From NCBI GenBank assembly GCA_020736575.1, contig JAGPYM010000029.1:1-64000 (forward strand): 64,000 nt of DNA, in the 5' to 3' direction. Positions 1-11,710 of the stretch are shown here, piece by piece. The position numbers were made by a program, and so were the translations under genes. This DNA comes from Thelonectria olida (lineage: Eukaryota; Ascomycota; Sordariomycetes; Hypocreales; Nectriaceae). Numbering within the stretch: the first letter of the stretch is position 1; each line of letters starts with the position of its first letter. The notes under the pieces were generated by a model. That model saw only the letters and a program-made list of their open reading frames with translations. It had not been told where the DNA came from and ran no database searches.

Positions 1-3000
1 GGGTAAAAAAAAAACAAACCTAGTATTATAGTAGGTTAATCGAATGTAATAGTAGTACCCTAATTGTTACTACCTAATATAGGTTTAGAAAGGGTATAAG
101 CAGAGTTTATATCCCTATTAAAAGAAGAAAAAGGGGTCTATATAAGTATAAAAAGAGGTAATAATAATAGTATATAGCCTTTGGTAATATATAATATAGG
201 ACTTCCATCCTTTTAAGTTTTAATTTCTAATATAAATAATACTTCTATTACTTTTATTATTATTCTAATCCTACCCTCCTTATATATCTTTTAGTAAGAT
301 ATATTCTAATAGTAAATATTATAATAACTCTATTAAGTATAAAAACCTAGAGAACTATAATAATAAGAATTATAATTAATATTAAGATCTCTTTAAAAAG
401 GACTAATTAATTAGCTTTACTAACTTCTTTAAATATAAGTGGCTATTCCATCTTTAGCTTAAAATAGCTTTCCTTAATCTTAAAGCTAAGATTATAAAAT
501 CACTATCTCTAAATTTAGCACAACTAAGACTTCTAAAGTGGAATCTATTAGCTGGAAGCCTTAACTTACTTTAAAACTTGCCTAAAATCTTATATAGGGT
601 TGCTATAATCTTAATCTTACTTATCTAATTAAAAATATAAAAATTCAAATTTTATTATAATTATAACTAATAGAGTATTATTATAAAAAGCAGATTATTA
701 GATAGTAATAGTACTAGGATAATAGATGGATTTCTAATTTATAACCCTTAATTAACTAATAAGATAATTAAGATTATTAACCCCAATTATTAAGATCTTT
801 AAGCTAAAGAGAATTTTAAGTATATTACTATTTGCACTTTTCTCTTATTTTCACTTTATTATTCGCATTTTTAAAATACCATACTTTCCATCTTTTACCT
901 TCCTTCCTTTACTATATAAGTTCTTATAATAGTATAAAAGTGCAGGTAAAATAGTTAATTAAATATGCCTAATTATATAGACTTAATTAAAGGGTATTAA
1001 TTACCAGTTATTAAGTATAACTTATTAACTATATAGCTAGTCTTTTTACCTTATCTCCCTAATATGATCTCTAATAATATAAGGAGTAAGGGAGGCTAAA
1101 AAACTAACTAATAACCTTAAATAAGGTAAGGAAGGGTTAAAATAAATAGTATCTTAAAGGGTCGCTTTATATTATTTTAAACTAAAAGATGCTAATAAAC
1201 TTTAGTTTAAAAGATATATTATTAGAAAGAGTATTAAATAATTAATTATATAATAAAATATTTAAAAGAATAACTTTTAATTCTTATTATAAAAAGCCTG
1301 CTTAAATCCTTAATCTTACTAATATTTTAAACAGCTTGGATTCCTTAAAAAGGCCTTTATTTCCTTATATAGCTAGGCAGCCAATCAAATTCACTATACT
1401 AGCCAGTTTGTCCTAAAATAGTAATTTCCTCCAGTTCCATCCTAAATAGAAGTAGCCTAAAGTCCCTATTATAATACCTAGACCGTTTTACTATTATATA
1501 TATAAACAATATATTTATTTACTTATTTAGGATAAAAAAGGACTATATAGCAAAAGTTTAATAGGTTTTTAGTGCCTTTTAAATAGTAGGACTTATATTT
1601 AACCTAAAAAAATATAAATTTATAATATAAGAAGTTAAATATCTAGGATTTATTATAAAAGCAGGCCTTAAAATAGCTTATAACCTAAATAAATAGCAAG
1701 CTATCTGTGAGTGGGCTGCGCTTATAATAGTAAAGGGCATATAGAGCTTCCTTAAGTTTGCTAACTACTATTAGATCTTTATATTAGACTTTTTATATAT
1801 TTTAATACTACTATTACATCTAATAAAAAAGGATATAATATTTACTTAAGGTCTTAGTAAATAAGTGGCTTTTTTAATATTAAAATACTACTTTTATAAA
1901 GCGCTAGTTTTTACTAAGTGGGAGGAAATAAGGAAAATCTAGGTCGAGCTGGATTACTCTAGTTATATATTAGGCAGAGTGCTAGTTTAGAAGGACTTAT
2001 AGGAATATTACCGCCTAATTGCATTTTACTTATAGCAGCTAATACTAGCTGAATATAATTACCCCATTTATAATAAGAAACTGCTAGTAGTAATTAACTG
2101 CTTAAAAAAATAGAATTTAATACTAGTTAATTATAAGTCTTTTATAATTATTTTAAATTATAAGAACCTCTAGTACTTTATAAAAAAATAACAGCTTTTA
2201 GAATATTAGGCTTAGTAGGCGGAGGAACTTATAAAATATAACTTCCATTTAAAATATAAGCCTAGCTATAAGGCTATAGTGCCTAATATGTTAAATTACT
2301 ATAAGTAAGATCGGCCGGAGGGGATAGAAGATAATTAAAAGAAGGGTAAGGAGATTTAATTAATACCTAGTATGGCCCTACTAATGGCCTCCCCTATCCT
2401 AAAGCTAGCTGCAACCTGGTAGTAGGTAGCTAAAATATTCCCAGAAAACCCGAATTTAAACAAGCTATAGGAAAAGATAGTCTAGGAGGATAAGGTCTAT
2501 TAAGGGGCGGTTAAAATAGTAATATAATAATATTATAGCTTTCTAGCTAAGCTCGGCCTATAAGTGCAAATAGTAGAATGCAGCTTGGATATAAAGGGCC
2601 GGCTAGTATATTAGGACTAGTTATAGGTTTTAAGAGGGAATGGCTTAAGGAGTTATAAAAAGGAAGTAAAAGACTTATTATAAACTTATATTATTTAGGT
2701 TAAATATAATTTAGCAGTTGGTAGATATATAGGAAGAGAAGGAACCCTAGCTATAGTTTAATAATAATTCTTTTAGCTAGGGATCTTATAGCTAGTCCGC
2801 CGCTTTATATAGAACTATTATATTTATAGTTAATTGATAATCTAAAGGTAAATAAAATAAGGCCTCCTTAAGCTACTTTTTATACTATAGTAAGCTTATT
2901 ATAATCTAATTATAGATTTTATAATAGACCTGCTACTTATAAGAAAAGGGGGTGCCTAATACTTTTAAGTTATTAAGGACTGCTTAATATATATAGTTAC

Positions 3001-5728
3001 CCTTAAAGTTATAAATTTAATAGAAGCTAAGGCATATATATAGTAATTTCTTAACTATTATTATTAGTTTTATAGGATGCCTAAATCTATTATTAGTAAT
3101 AGAAGATCTAACTGGACTAGCAACTTCTAGCGGACTTTCTACTATCTTATAAGTATTATATAGCAGTTAAGTATAGCCTAGCACCCTTAAATAGATAGAG
3201 GGCTGGAGTATATTAACTAGAAAGTCTAAGCCTATTTGCAAGCATATATATACTTTATATAATTAGATTAGGAAAGGTTATTACTTATAGTATAACTCTT
3301 ATTAAATAACTGCAACTATTTAATAATAAGTATAAGCCTGTTTTTTATATTATATAATTACTATATATATCTATTTCTAATATATAAGATTGTAGTATTT
3401 ATTCTAAGGGATAGTAATAAAATAGTAGTAAAAAAGCTAGTCAAATAGTTTAATAAAGTTATAAAGTTCATCCAAATAAATACTATAGCAGCCTAATAAT
3501 ACTAGAAAAATATAATAAATAAGTAGCAATTACCTATAGAGAGATTTAAAATAGGGAATAAAATATAGCTTAACCTTATAAATATTTATTTTATAAGGCC
3601 CTTAAAAAAGCTAAACTAGCTATACTATATATATATAATTATATGGGTTATTAGTAAATATATAGTTCAGCTAGATATGCTAGGAGTAATATTCCTATGT
3701 TTTTATATTAATCTTTTAAAAAGGGCGCTATAAGACCCTTTACTAGGGCAATATAATAATAATTTCTAACCCCTACTAATATAAGTTAATAGTAAAAATA
3801 AGTAGAAAGTAAAGGAAATCTTATATATAAAGTAGTAAAAGTAAGGTTGTGGGTATTATTATTAAATATTAGTCTAGTAGGTTAGGTATATAATTTCTAT
3901 ATAAGAGCTATTAAAATTAGTCTTATAAATAGTTATATTAAATTGGTTTAAATAGTATTATAATAAAGCTAGTATAAATAATAGACCTTTTAATAAATAC
4001 CTAATAAGAAAGCTAGTAAAATTATAATAAAAAAACAAGTTATAAAAGTATAGCTAATAGTTGGAAATATTATTTTTTAGCCCTAAAAGGTATAATCTAT
4101 TTTTAGCCTAAGGGCTAGTACTATTTAACTATATTATATAATAAACTAATAGAAATATTATAATAAGATAGCCAAGCTATTACTTAGCTTTTAACTTATT
4201 TTTAAATATATCCTCCTTAAGTTCCTATAAACACTTATCTAGTTTAATAGGCCTAATATAAGTAGGGAGAGTAAAAGGTAAAAACCTAGCAATTAAACTA
4301 GTAGTATATATAATATCTAGAGGCATTTTTATAGTAAGGTAGTAGAGGGAGTTACTAATATTAATTAAAATATAAAGAGTATTAATAGTAATAAGCTACT
4401 AGGCCTTAGTAATATTATAAGTCTTATATTACTTAGTAATAGTAAGGGTATAGGTAGTAGCGCGGGTATATTCGAACTTATTATTATATTTAAGCTTTTA
4501 AAAGGTATAATAGCCTATAGTAATAATAGCCTTAATATCCTTCTAGTAAGTTAGTAATAAATAAGTAGTAGGATAAGAGTTATTTACCTTATCCTTCTTA
4601 TAATTATTAGTAGATTTATATATAAAGTTATATTAAAAGATAATAAGGGCTTAAAGTGTAAGAATATATTTATAAGGAAGTTATAAAGAAGTTAGTAAGG
4701 TTATAATAGAAGCGCTATAAAATAAACCTAGTTATAAGGTTTGCTATTCTTCTTATAATATTAGCACTTACTTAAGGTAGCTATTAAATAAGTTAGCTAA
4801 AACTTAATAGTAACTAATAATTAAACTTATAAGAGGTATAAATACTATAGCTAGTAATAGGCTTTTTTAGAATAGACTTTTACTTAATAATAATAGTTTA
4901 GCCGGGCTTCTAGTTAATAGCGCACTTAAAGTAAAGAATATAATTAGGCCTAAGCGGGTTAATAGTAACTTTAAATAAAAATAGGAGATATATATTATAG
5001 CAGTAGTTAAGGAGAGAGGAAGCTGGGAATAAGTAAAAAGTAAGCTGCAACTACTTATAAGTTAGCTGCAAGTTACTAAAAACTAAATAGAGTAATACTT
5101 AAAGGCTAGCCAAGTGGTAATAGACTTATAGGTAGGAATGAGATTATTAAAAGAAGGAAAAATAAATCTTAAAAAAGCTAGCAAGAGGGCTATTTATAGG
5201 CTGTAAGACTGCCTATAAATAGGCAATAATAGTTAATTTATAAATAGCTGTTAATTTAAAGAGGCTATTTATAATATATATTTTAATAGGGCAGTTAAAT
5301 AGGATAAATAAATAGGAATTAGCTAAGCTAAATAGTAATAAAATAATAACTTATTAATAAATATATTAAATAATAGAATAAATAGTAATTCTTATTAATT
5401 TAAATAAATAATAAAATAAAATAAGTATATAATAGGTAGTATTTATATTATAATTAGGTAGTATTTATTATAATAACTTAAGGGAAGTTATTTAAAGCCT
5501 ATTAGAAGTAATACTATAAGGAATAATATAACTCTCTATTTAAATATAAGGTAATATATAATAAAACTACTAATATAAGGCGCAAGCCGGGAAATAATAG
5601 AATGGGCGTTTATTTTATATATTAAAAGAAGCAGTAAGGCTATAAAGACCTAATAGTAAGGCAGCTAGGAAAGGGGGGATAATATTATAAGCATGGCCTA
5701 ATAGTTATTCCAGGCTGCTGCTATAGAA

Positions 5729-6028
5729 TGTTATAACCTAGAAGGCTATAGCTATCCCTAAAGGTATAAGCCACCTAAATGGCTGCAAGGTAGTAATAAC
5801 TTTACTAGGTTATTCCAGCTGACCTTAAGGGATAGCAACCTTAAGGGGCTGCTACCTTAAGGGGCTGCTACCTTAAGGGCCTACTACCTTAAGAGGCAAG
5901 CAGCTGCTAGGTATTTAAGCCTTTGCTAGGACCTAGCTAGGATGCCTTTTCCTTCCTTTTCCTTAGTATTAGATATTTAATATTAAGGCCATCCTTAATT
6001 GTATAGAACTTGGGTCCAGCCCCTTATA
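5729..6028 (+). repeat. Putative 3' LTR of the Gypsy relic (300 bp)
   Basis: The block begins TGTTATAACC and ends CCCCTTATA, which fits TG..CA ends after RIP. The same block recurs at 10876-11837 once a 678-bp insertion is removed. That copy is 284 bp, and the 16-bp difference is exactly one unit of the internal tandem repeat. The outer boundary at 6028 is where the two copies stop matching. The inner boundary is inferred from the TG start only. No 5' LTR is available for comparison. Confidence 0.6.
5822..5901 (+). repeat. 16-bp tandem repeat, 5 units, inside LTR
   Basis: Five head-to-tail 16-bp units resemble ACCTTAAGGGGCTGCT, with divergence at the last few bases of units 1, 4 and 5. The array lies in the putative Gypsy LTR. 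The sister LTR carries four units at 11647-11710. Tandem arrays in LTR U3 regions often contain promoter elements; that role is not shown here. Confidence 0.85.
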
Positions 6029-8302
6029 TTTTTTACTCTTTATTTCTATTTTCTTTTACTTTATTAAAAAGGGAGTTTTTAGCTGCTTTAGCTTCTTTCT
6101 TTTTAGCTTTTAATTAAAAATTCAATTTTTTAAAGCTTTAGTTAGATAAAGGAAAAAATAGTTCTTAGAAATATGCCCTTTCTTTTTACAATTAGTACAT
6201 TTTATACTAATTTTCTTAGCTTTTTATAGTTTTTTAAACTATATAAATACTAAAGTTTTTAATTTAGTTTTTATTCTTTTAGCCTTATTAACTAGTAAAA
6301 AAAATAAAGATTTTAAAATATAAGTATTAGAATTATTTTTTAAAGTTTAAAAGATATTAATTATATAGCTAGAGAAGTTTTTATTTAAATTATATAAAAT
6401 CCATATTATAATAACTTTTTTAAGGATTTCTATATTTTTAAAAGTTAAATTATTAGAAAGTTCTTTAATTTTATTAAGAAATTCTTCTATTAACTAATTT
6501 TAAAAGTATATATTAAAAAATTCCCTAATTAAAAGGAATTTACTTATAAAACTAAAGGAATTATAAAGGTTTTTTAATAAATCCTAAGCTAATTTAATAT
6601 TTTTAATATACTTAATTTATAATATAAGTCTATTTTCTAATAGAAGATTAATATTTGCTAGTACTTCTATTAATTCTATATAGTTTTTAATAAAAATAGT
6701 ACTTATAAGCTTTTCCTTAGTTAGAAAAGTTTTAACTTAAATAGCTTAAGTAATATAAGTTTTACTACCTTTTAATTTAAAGATTTTAAGCTTATTTTTA
6801 ATATAATAATAGTAGTAGGGTATTAGTAGAAAATGTAGTAATAAGAACGGAGGATTTTTATTAAAAATTAATAAAAATTAAATAGTTTAAACTTCTTACT
6901 AAATTAAGCTATACGGACTTAAAAGGAAAGGCTAGAAACCTTTAAAAATAGATATAAGACCTTCTTTATAGTTTTTATTAAGTTTTTACTTAAGTTTTTA
7001 TAATTTATTTTAATATTTCTAACCTATTTCCTTCTAATTATTTAGTTTACTTATTTTCCCTTTTTACTTCTTATTTATAATTACAACTAATTGCAAATAA
7101 GAGTTAATTTTCTTTTAAGTTTCTATTATTTTATCTTTTATATATTTACCTTTTATAAGCACTTCTATTAGGGGTTGGATTGTATTATTACTCCTACTAT
7201 TAAATTAGATTCTATTATAATTAGTTAGCTGAAAAAATATTAAAATAGGGTTTTTATTAATATTTTTTATTAGAAAAAGATGCTTAAAAAAGCTAGTATA
7301 TTAATTTAGTAGGATTAAATAGTATAATTAAATAGCTTAAAAAATAGGCTTTTAGTAATATAGGTTTTTAATTAAAATGTTAAAAATTAGAAGAGATATT
7401 AATATAAAAATAAAAATTAAAAAGTATAATATATTAAAAAGGATTACTTGGGCTATAATTGGAGGATTATAAAAATAATATAACTATTAGAAAGGTAATA
7501 ATAAGGAAATTATTAAGTAGAAAGTTAGATATAATTAGTTAAGCAGTTATTAAAAAATTAAAAAGTGTTAATAGAGGTTTTTAAGTAGTAAATAGTAAGA
7601 AAAAGGTAAAATAGTAGTAAAATTAGAAGAATTGTAATATTTTAAAATTTAGCTAATAAAAGTTAGAAGCTTTAGGAGCAGATGGAAGAATAGAAAGTAA
7701 AAATATTTAAATTCTAATTAGTTATTTAAAATTAGTAAATTAAAGCAGTTATAAAAATGTAAAAAAGGTTTTAATTAGTTAAATATTTATTATAAATATT
7801 AATAATTAAATTAAGTTAAATAAGGGAAGAAAAACCCTTATCTTTTATATATAATAAATTAGGTCCTATTAGCCCTAAGTAAAAAATATATATATTAAAT
7901 AAAAACTCTATTATTTCTCTATATAATAGTATTTAAAATACTTATATAAGTGCATTTCTTTTTATTTAAATAGTTAATTAAAAGTGGAAGCTTTAAAAGG
8001 CATATTAGAATATTATACATTTTAATACGCTTTCCTATTTGGGATTATATACCTTATTAGAGCAGATATTACCTATTAAAATAAGTATAATAGATACTAG
8101 TAGGTTTGCCTTTTTAATTTGAAAATAAGTAAAATATTTTAAATAAAAATATAACTAATAAAGTATATAAAATAAAAAATATATTATTATAATTCTTATA
8201 CTTTTATAGATTTAATAATAAATTTTATTCCTTTAATAGGTAAAATATATTTAAATTATTCTATTTTATATATTTAAGTTTATATAAAAACTAGCTTTTA
8301 TA
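6029..8302 (-). mobile_element. Copia-like retrotransposon relic, 5' LTR plus gag region
   Basis: On the minus strand a CCHC zinc knuckle is readable at 6199-6158 (CTNCKKKGHISKN, with the last Cys now Tyr through TGT to TAT). It is preceded, at about 6700-6370, by text like the Copia gag/UBN2 region (EEFLNKIKELSNNLTF, then W-L-Y-N-L-N). The LTR at 7633-8302 lies at the correct, upstream side for a minus-strand element. Protease, integrase and RT are absent. The body stops at the Gypsy LTR border at 6028, so it was probably interrupted or truncated there. All frames carry many stops. Confidence 0.65.
7633..8302 (-). repeat. LTR of the Copia-like relic (about 670 bp)
   Basis: This 670-bp block is homologous to the two 673-bp solo LTRs at 9571-10243 and 10886-11558, ending in the same CTAGCTTTTATA on the plus strand. 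The first 35 bases are more divergent than the rest. No matching target duplication is visible, as expected if it belongs to a longer element whose other end is lost. Confidence 0.7.
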
Positions 8303-9570
8303 ATAGTAAAAGCAAGATTATAAGTATTATTACTAAATATTAGTTTAATAGGTTAAGTATGTAATTTTTATATAAAAGCTATTAGAATTAATTTTATAAA
8401 TAGTTATATTAAATTAGTTTAAATAGTGTTATAATAAGGCTAGTATAAATAATCATCCTTTTAATAAATACCTAATAAAAAAGCTAGTAAAATTATAATA
8501 AAAAAACAAATTATAAAAGTATAACTAATAGTTAGAAATATTATCTTTTAGCCCTAAAAGGTATAATCTATTTTTAGCCTTAGGGCTAGTACTATTTAAT
8601 TATATTATATAATAGATTAATAGAAATATTATAATAAGATAGCTAAGCTATTACTTAGCTTTTAAATCATTTTTAAATATATTTTTTTTATATTCTTATA
8701 AATATTTATCTAGCTTAATAGGCCTAATATAAGTAGAAAGAGTAAGAGGTAAAAACCTAGCAATTAAACTAGTAATATATATAATATTTAAAAGTATTTT
8801 TATAATAATATAGTATAAGGAGTTTTTAATATTAATTAAAATATAAAGAGTATTAATAGTAATAAGCTGCTAGGCCTTAGTAATATTATAAGTCTTATAC
8901 TATTTAGTAATAGTAAGAGTATAAGTAGTAATATAAGTATATTTAAACTTATTATTATATTTAAGCTTTTAAAAAGTATAATAGCTTATAATAATAGTAG
9001 TTTAATATCCTTCTAATAAGTTAGTAATAAATAAGTATTAAAATAAAAGTTATTTATCTTATTCTTTTTATAATTATTAGTAAACTTATATATAAAGTTA
9101 TATTAAAAAATAATAAGAGCTTAAAATGTAAAGATATATTTATAAAAGAGTTATAAGGGAGTTAGTAAGGCTATAATAAAAGTATTATAAAATATACCTA
9201 ATTATAAAGTTTACTATTTTTTTTATAATATTAATACTTACTTAAAATAGCTATTAAATAAGTTAGTTAAAATTTAATAGGAATTAATAATTAAACTTAT
9301 AAAAGGTATAAATATTATAGCTAGTAATAGGCGTTTTTAAAATAGACTTTTATTTAATAGTAGTAGTTTAGCTAGGCTTCTAGTTAATAGTATACTTAAA
9401 TAGAAAATATAATTAGGCTTAAATAAATTAATAGTAATTTTAAATAAAAATAAAAAATATATATTATAATAGTAATTAAAAAGAGAGAAAGTTAAAAATA
9501 AGTAAAAAGTAAGCTATAACTACTTATAAGTTAGTTATAAGTTTCTAAAAACTAAATAAAATAATATTTA

Positions 9571-10243
9571 TATAAAGGCTAGAGCTATAATAGAAAATAA
9601 AGGTTAGAAGCTTTAGGAGCAAATAGAGGAATAGGGAGTAAAAATATCTAAATTCTAATTAAATATTTAGAATTAGCAAATTAAAATAGTTATAAAAATA
9701 TAAAGAAGGTTCTAATTAGTTGAAAGTTTATTATAAATATTAATAATTAGATTAGGTTAAATAAGGGGAGGAAAACCCTTACCTTTTATATATAATAAGT
9801 TAGGTCCTATTGGCCTTAAATAAAAGATACATATATCAGATGAAAACTCTATTATTCCTCTATCTAATAGTATTTAAAATGCTTATATAAGTGCATTCCT
9901 TCTTATTTAAATAGTTAGTTAAAAGTGGAAGACTTAAAAAGTATATTAGATTATTATATATTCTAATATACTTTTCTATTTGGGATTGTATACCTTATTA
10001 GGGCAGACATTGCCTATTAGGGTAAGAATAATATGCACTAGTAGGTCTGCCTTTCTATTTTAAAAATAAGTGAAATATTTTAAATAAAAATATAACTAAT
10101 AAGGTATATAGGGTAAAAAATATATTATTATAATTCTTATATTTTTATAGATTTAATAATAAATTTTATTCCTTTAATAGGTAAAGTATATTTAAGTTAT
10201 TCTATTTTATATATTTAAGCTTATATAAAAACTAGCTTTTATA
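9571..10243. repeat. Solo LTR of Copia-like family, 673 bp, 5-bp TSD
   Basis: The element starts TATAAAGGCTAG (TG to TA by RIP) and ends AGCTTTTATA. It is flanked by ATTTA at 9566-9570 and again at 10244-10248. The uninterrupted site in the sister Gypsy copy near 5100 reads TAATACTTAAAGGC, so the original target was ACTTA and both duplicates later became ATTTA by C-to-T. A 5-bp duplication with nearly TG..CA ends identifies an LTR left after recombination between two LTRs. Confidence 0.85.
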
Positions 10244-10885
10244 ATTTAAAAGCTAGTTAAATAATAATAGACTTATAAGTAGAAATAAAATTATTAAAAA
10301 AAGGGAAAATAAACTTTAAAAAGACTAATAAGAAAGCTATTTATAAGTTATAAAACTATTTATAAATAGGTAATAATAGTTAATTTATAAATAGCTATTA
10401 ATTTAAAAAGGCTATTTATAATATATATTTTAATAGAATAATTAAATAAAATAAATAAGTAAAATTAGCTAAGCTAAATAATAATAAAATAATAATCTAT
10501 TAATAAGTATATTAAATAATAAAATAAATAGTAATTTTTATTAATTTAAATAAATAATAAAAGAAAATAAATATATAATAAATAGTATTTATATTATAAT
10601 TAGATAGTATTTATTATAATAATTTAAAAAAAGCTATTTAAAGCCTATTAAAAGTAATATTATAAGAAATAATATAACTTTCTATTTAAATATAAAATAA
10701 TATATAATAAGACTACTAATATAAGGCGCAGGCTAGGAAATAATAGAATAGGTATTTATTTTATATATTAAAAAGAGATAGTAAGGCTATAAAAACCTAA
10801 TAGTAAGGCAGCTAGGGAAGGGGAAATAATATTATAAGCATGGCCTAATAGTTATTCTAAGCTGCTACTATAAAATATTATAATT

Positions 10886-11558
10886 TGTAAAGGCTAGAGC
10901 TGCAGTAGAAAATAAAGGTAGAAAGCTTTAGGAGCAGATAGAAAAATAGAAAGTAAAAATATTTAAATTCTAATTAGATATTTAGAATTAGCAAATTAAG
11001 GTAGTTATAAAAATATAAAAAAGGTTCTAATTAGTTAAAAGTTTATTATAAATATTAATAATTTTTTTAAGTTAAATAAGGGAAGGAAAACCCTTATCTT
11101 TTATATATAATAAATTAGGTCCTATTAGCCTTAGGTAAAAGATATATATATTAAATAAAAACTCTATTATTCCTCTATTTAATAGTATTTAAAATGCTTA
11201 TATAAGTGCATTCCTTCTTATTTAAATAGTTAGTTAAAAGTGGAAGATTTAAAAGGCATATTAGATTATTATATATTCTAATATGCTTTCCTATTTAGGA
11301 TTGCATACCTTATTAGGGCGGATATTACCTATTAGAGTAAGAATAGTATGTACTAGTAGGTCTGCCTTTCTAATTTGGAAATAAGTAAAATATCTTAAAT
11401 ACAAATATAATTAATAAGGTATATAAGGTAAAAAATATATTATTATAATCCTTATATTTTTACGAATTTAATAATAAATTTTATTCTTTTAATAGGTAAA
11501 GTATATTTAAGTTATTCTATTTTATATATTTAAGCTTATATAAAAACTAGCTTTTATA
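10886..11558. repeat. Solo LTR of Copia-like family, 673 bp, 5-bp TSD
   Basis: The element starts TGTAAAGGCTAG and ends AGCTTTTATA, with TAATT at 10881-10885 and 11559-11563. The empty site in the first Gypsy LTR (near 5733) reads TATAACCTAGAAGG, so the target was TAACC and both duplicates became TAATT. The length equals that of the other solo LTR exactly. This copy is less mutated at its ends and still shows the TG start. It sits about 10 bp inside the second Gypsy LTR. Confidence 0.85.
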
Positions 11559-11646
11559 TAATTTAAAAGGCCGCGGCCGTCCTTAAAAGTATAAGCTACC
11601 TGGATAGCTATAAGGTAGTAATAACTTTACTAGCTTATTTTAGCTA

Positions 11647-11710
11647 ACCTTAAGGGACTGCAACCTTAAAGGGCTGCTACCTTAAGGGGCTGCTACTTTA
11701 AGAAGCAAGC
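11647..11710 (+). repeat. 16-bp tandem repeat, 4 units, in second Gypsy LTR
   Basis: Four units of the ACCTTAAGGGGCTGCT-type repeat, one fewer than the sister array at 5822-5901. The missing unit accounts for the whole length difference between the two LTRs (284 and 300 bp). Confidence 0.85.

Larger units (their letters stand above)
1484..6028 (+). mobile_element. Ty3/Gypsy chromoviral retrotransposon relic, 3' part
   Basis: Plus-strand translation recovers, in order: reverse transcriptase with the YxDD box reading YINN at 1499-1510; the RT/RNase H connector (CEWAA...VKGI then FANYY, about 1706-1780); RNase H (about 1950-2330, with AFY, AEYNYPIY, LLVVINCLKK and YFIKK); an integrase core (about 3060-3330, with a decayed DRG-NWT motif); and a chromodomain-like tail (about 3810-3990, followed by NRPFNKYL). 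Most stops are TAA/TAG at positions that should be Gln, and acidic residues have become Asn, as expected of C-to-T and G-to-A RIP. The element ends at 6028 with CCCCTTATA, probably formerly CCCCTTACA. The 5' LTR and gag are not identified. It cannot encode active protein. Confidence 0.85.

Noticed and set aside
1..60. Possible telomere or subtelomere at the window edge
   Set aside because: The window starts GGGTAAAAAAAA with no TTAGGG/CCCTAA array; AT-rich RIP blocks also occur inside chromosomes.
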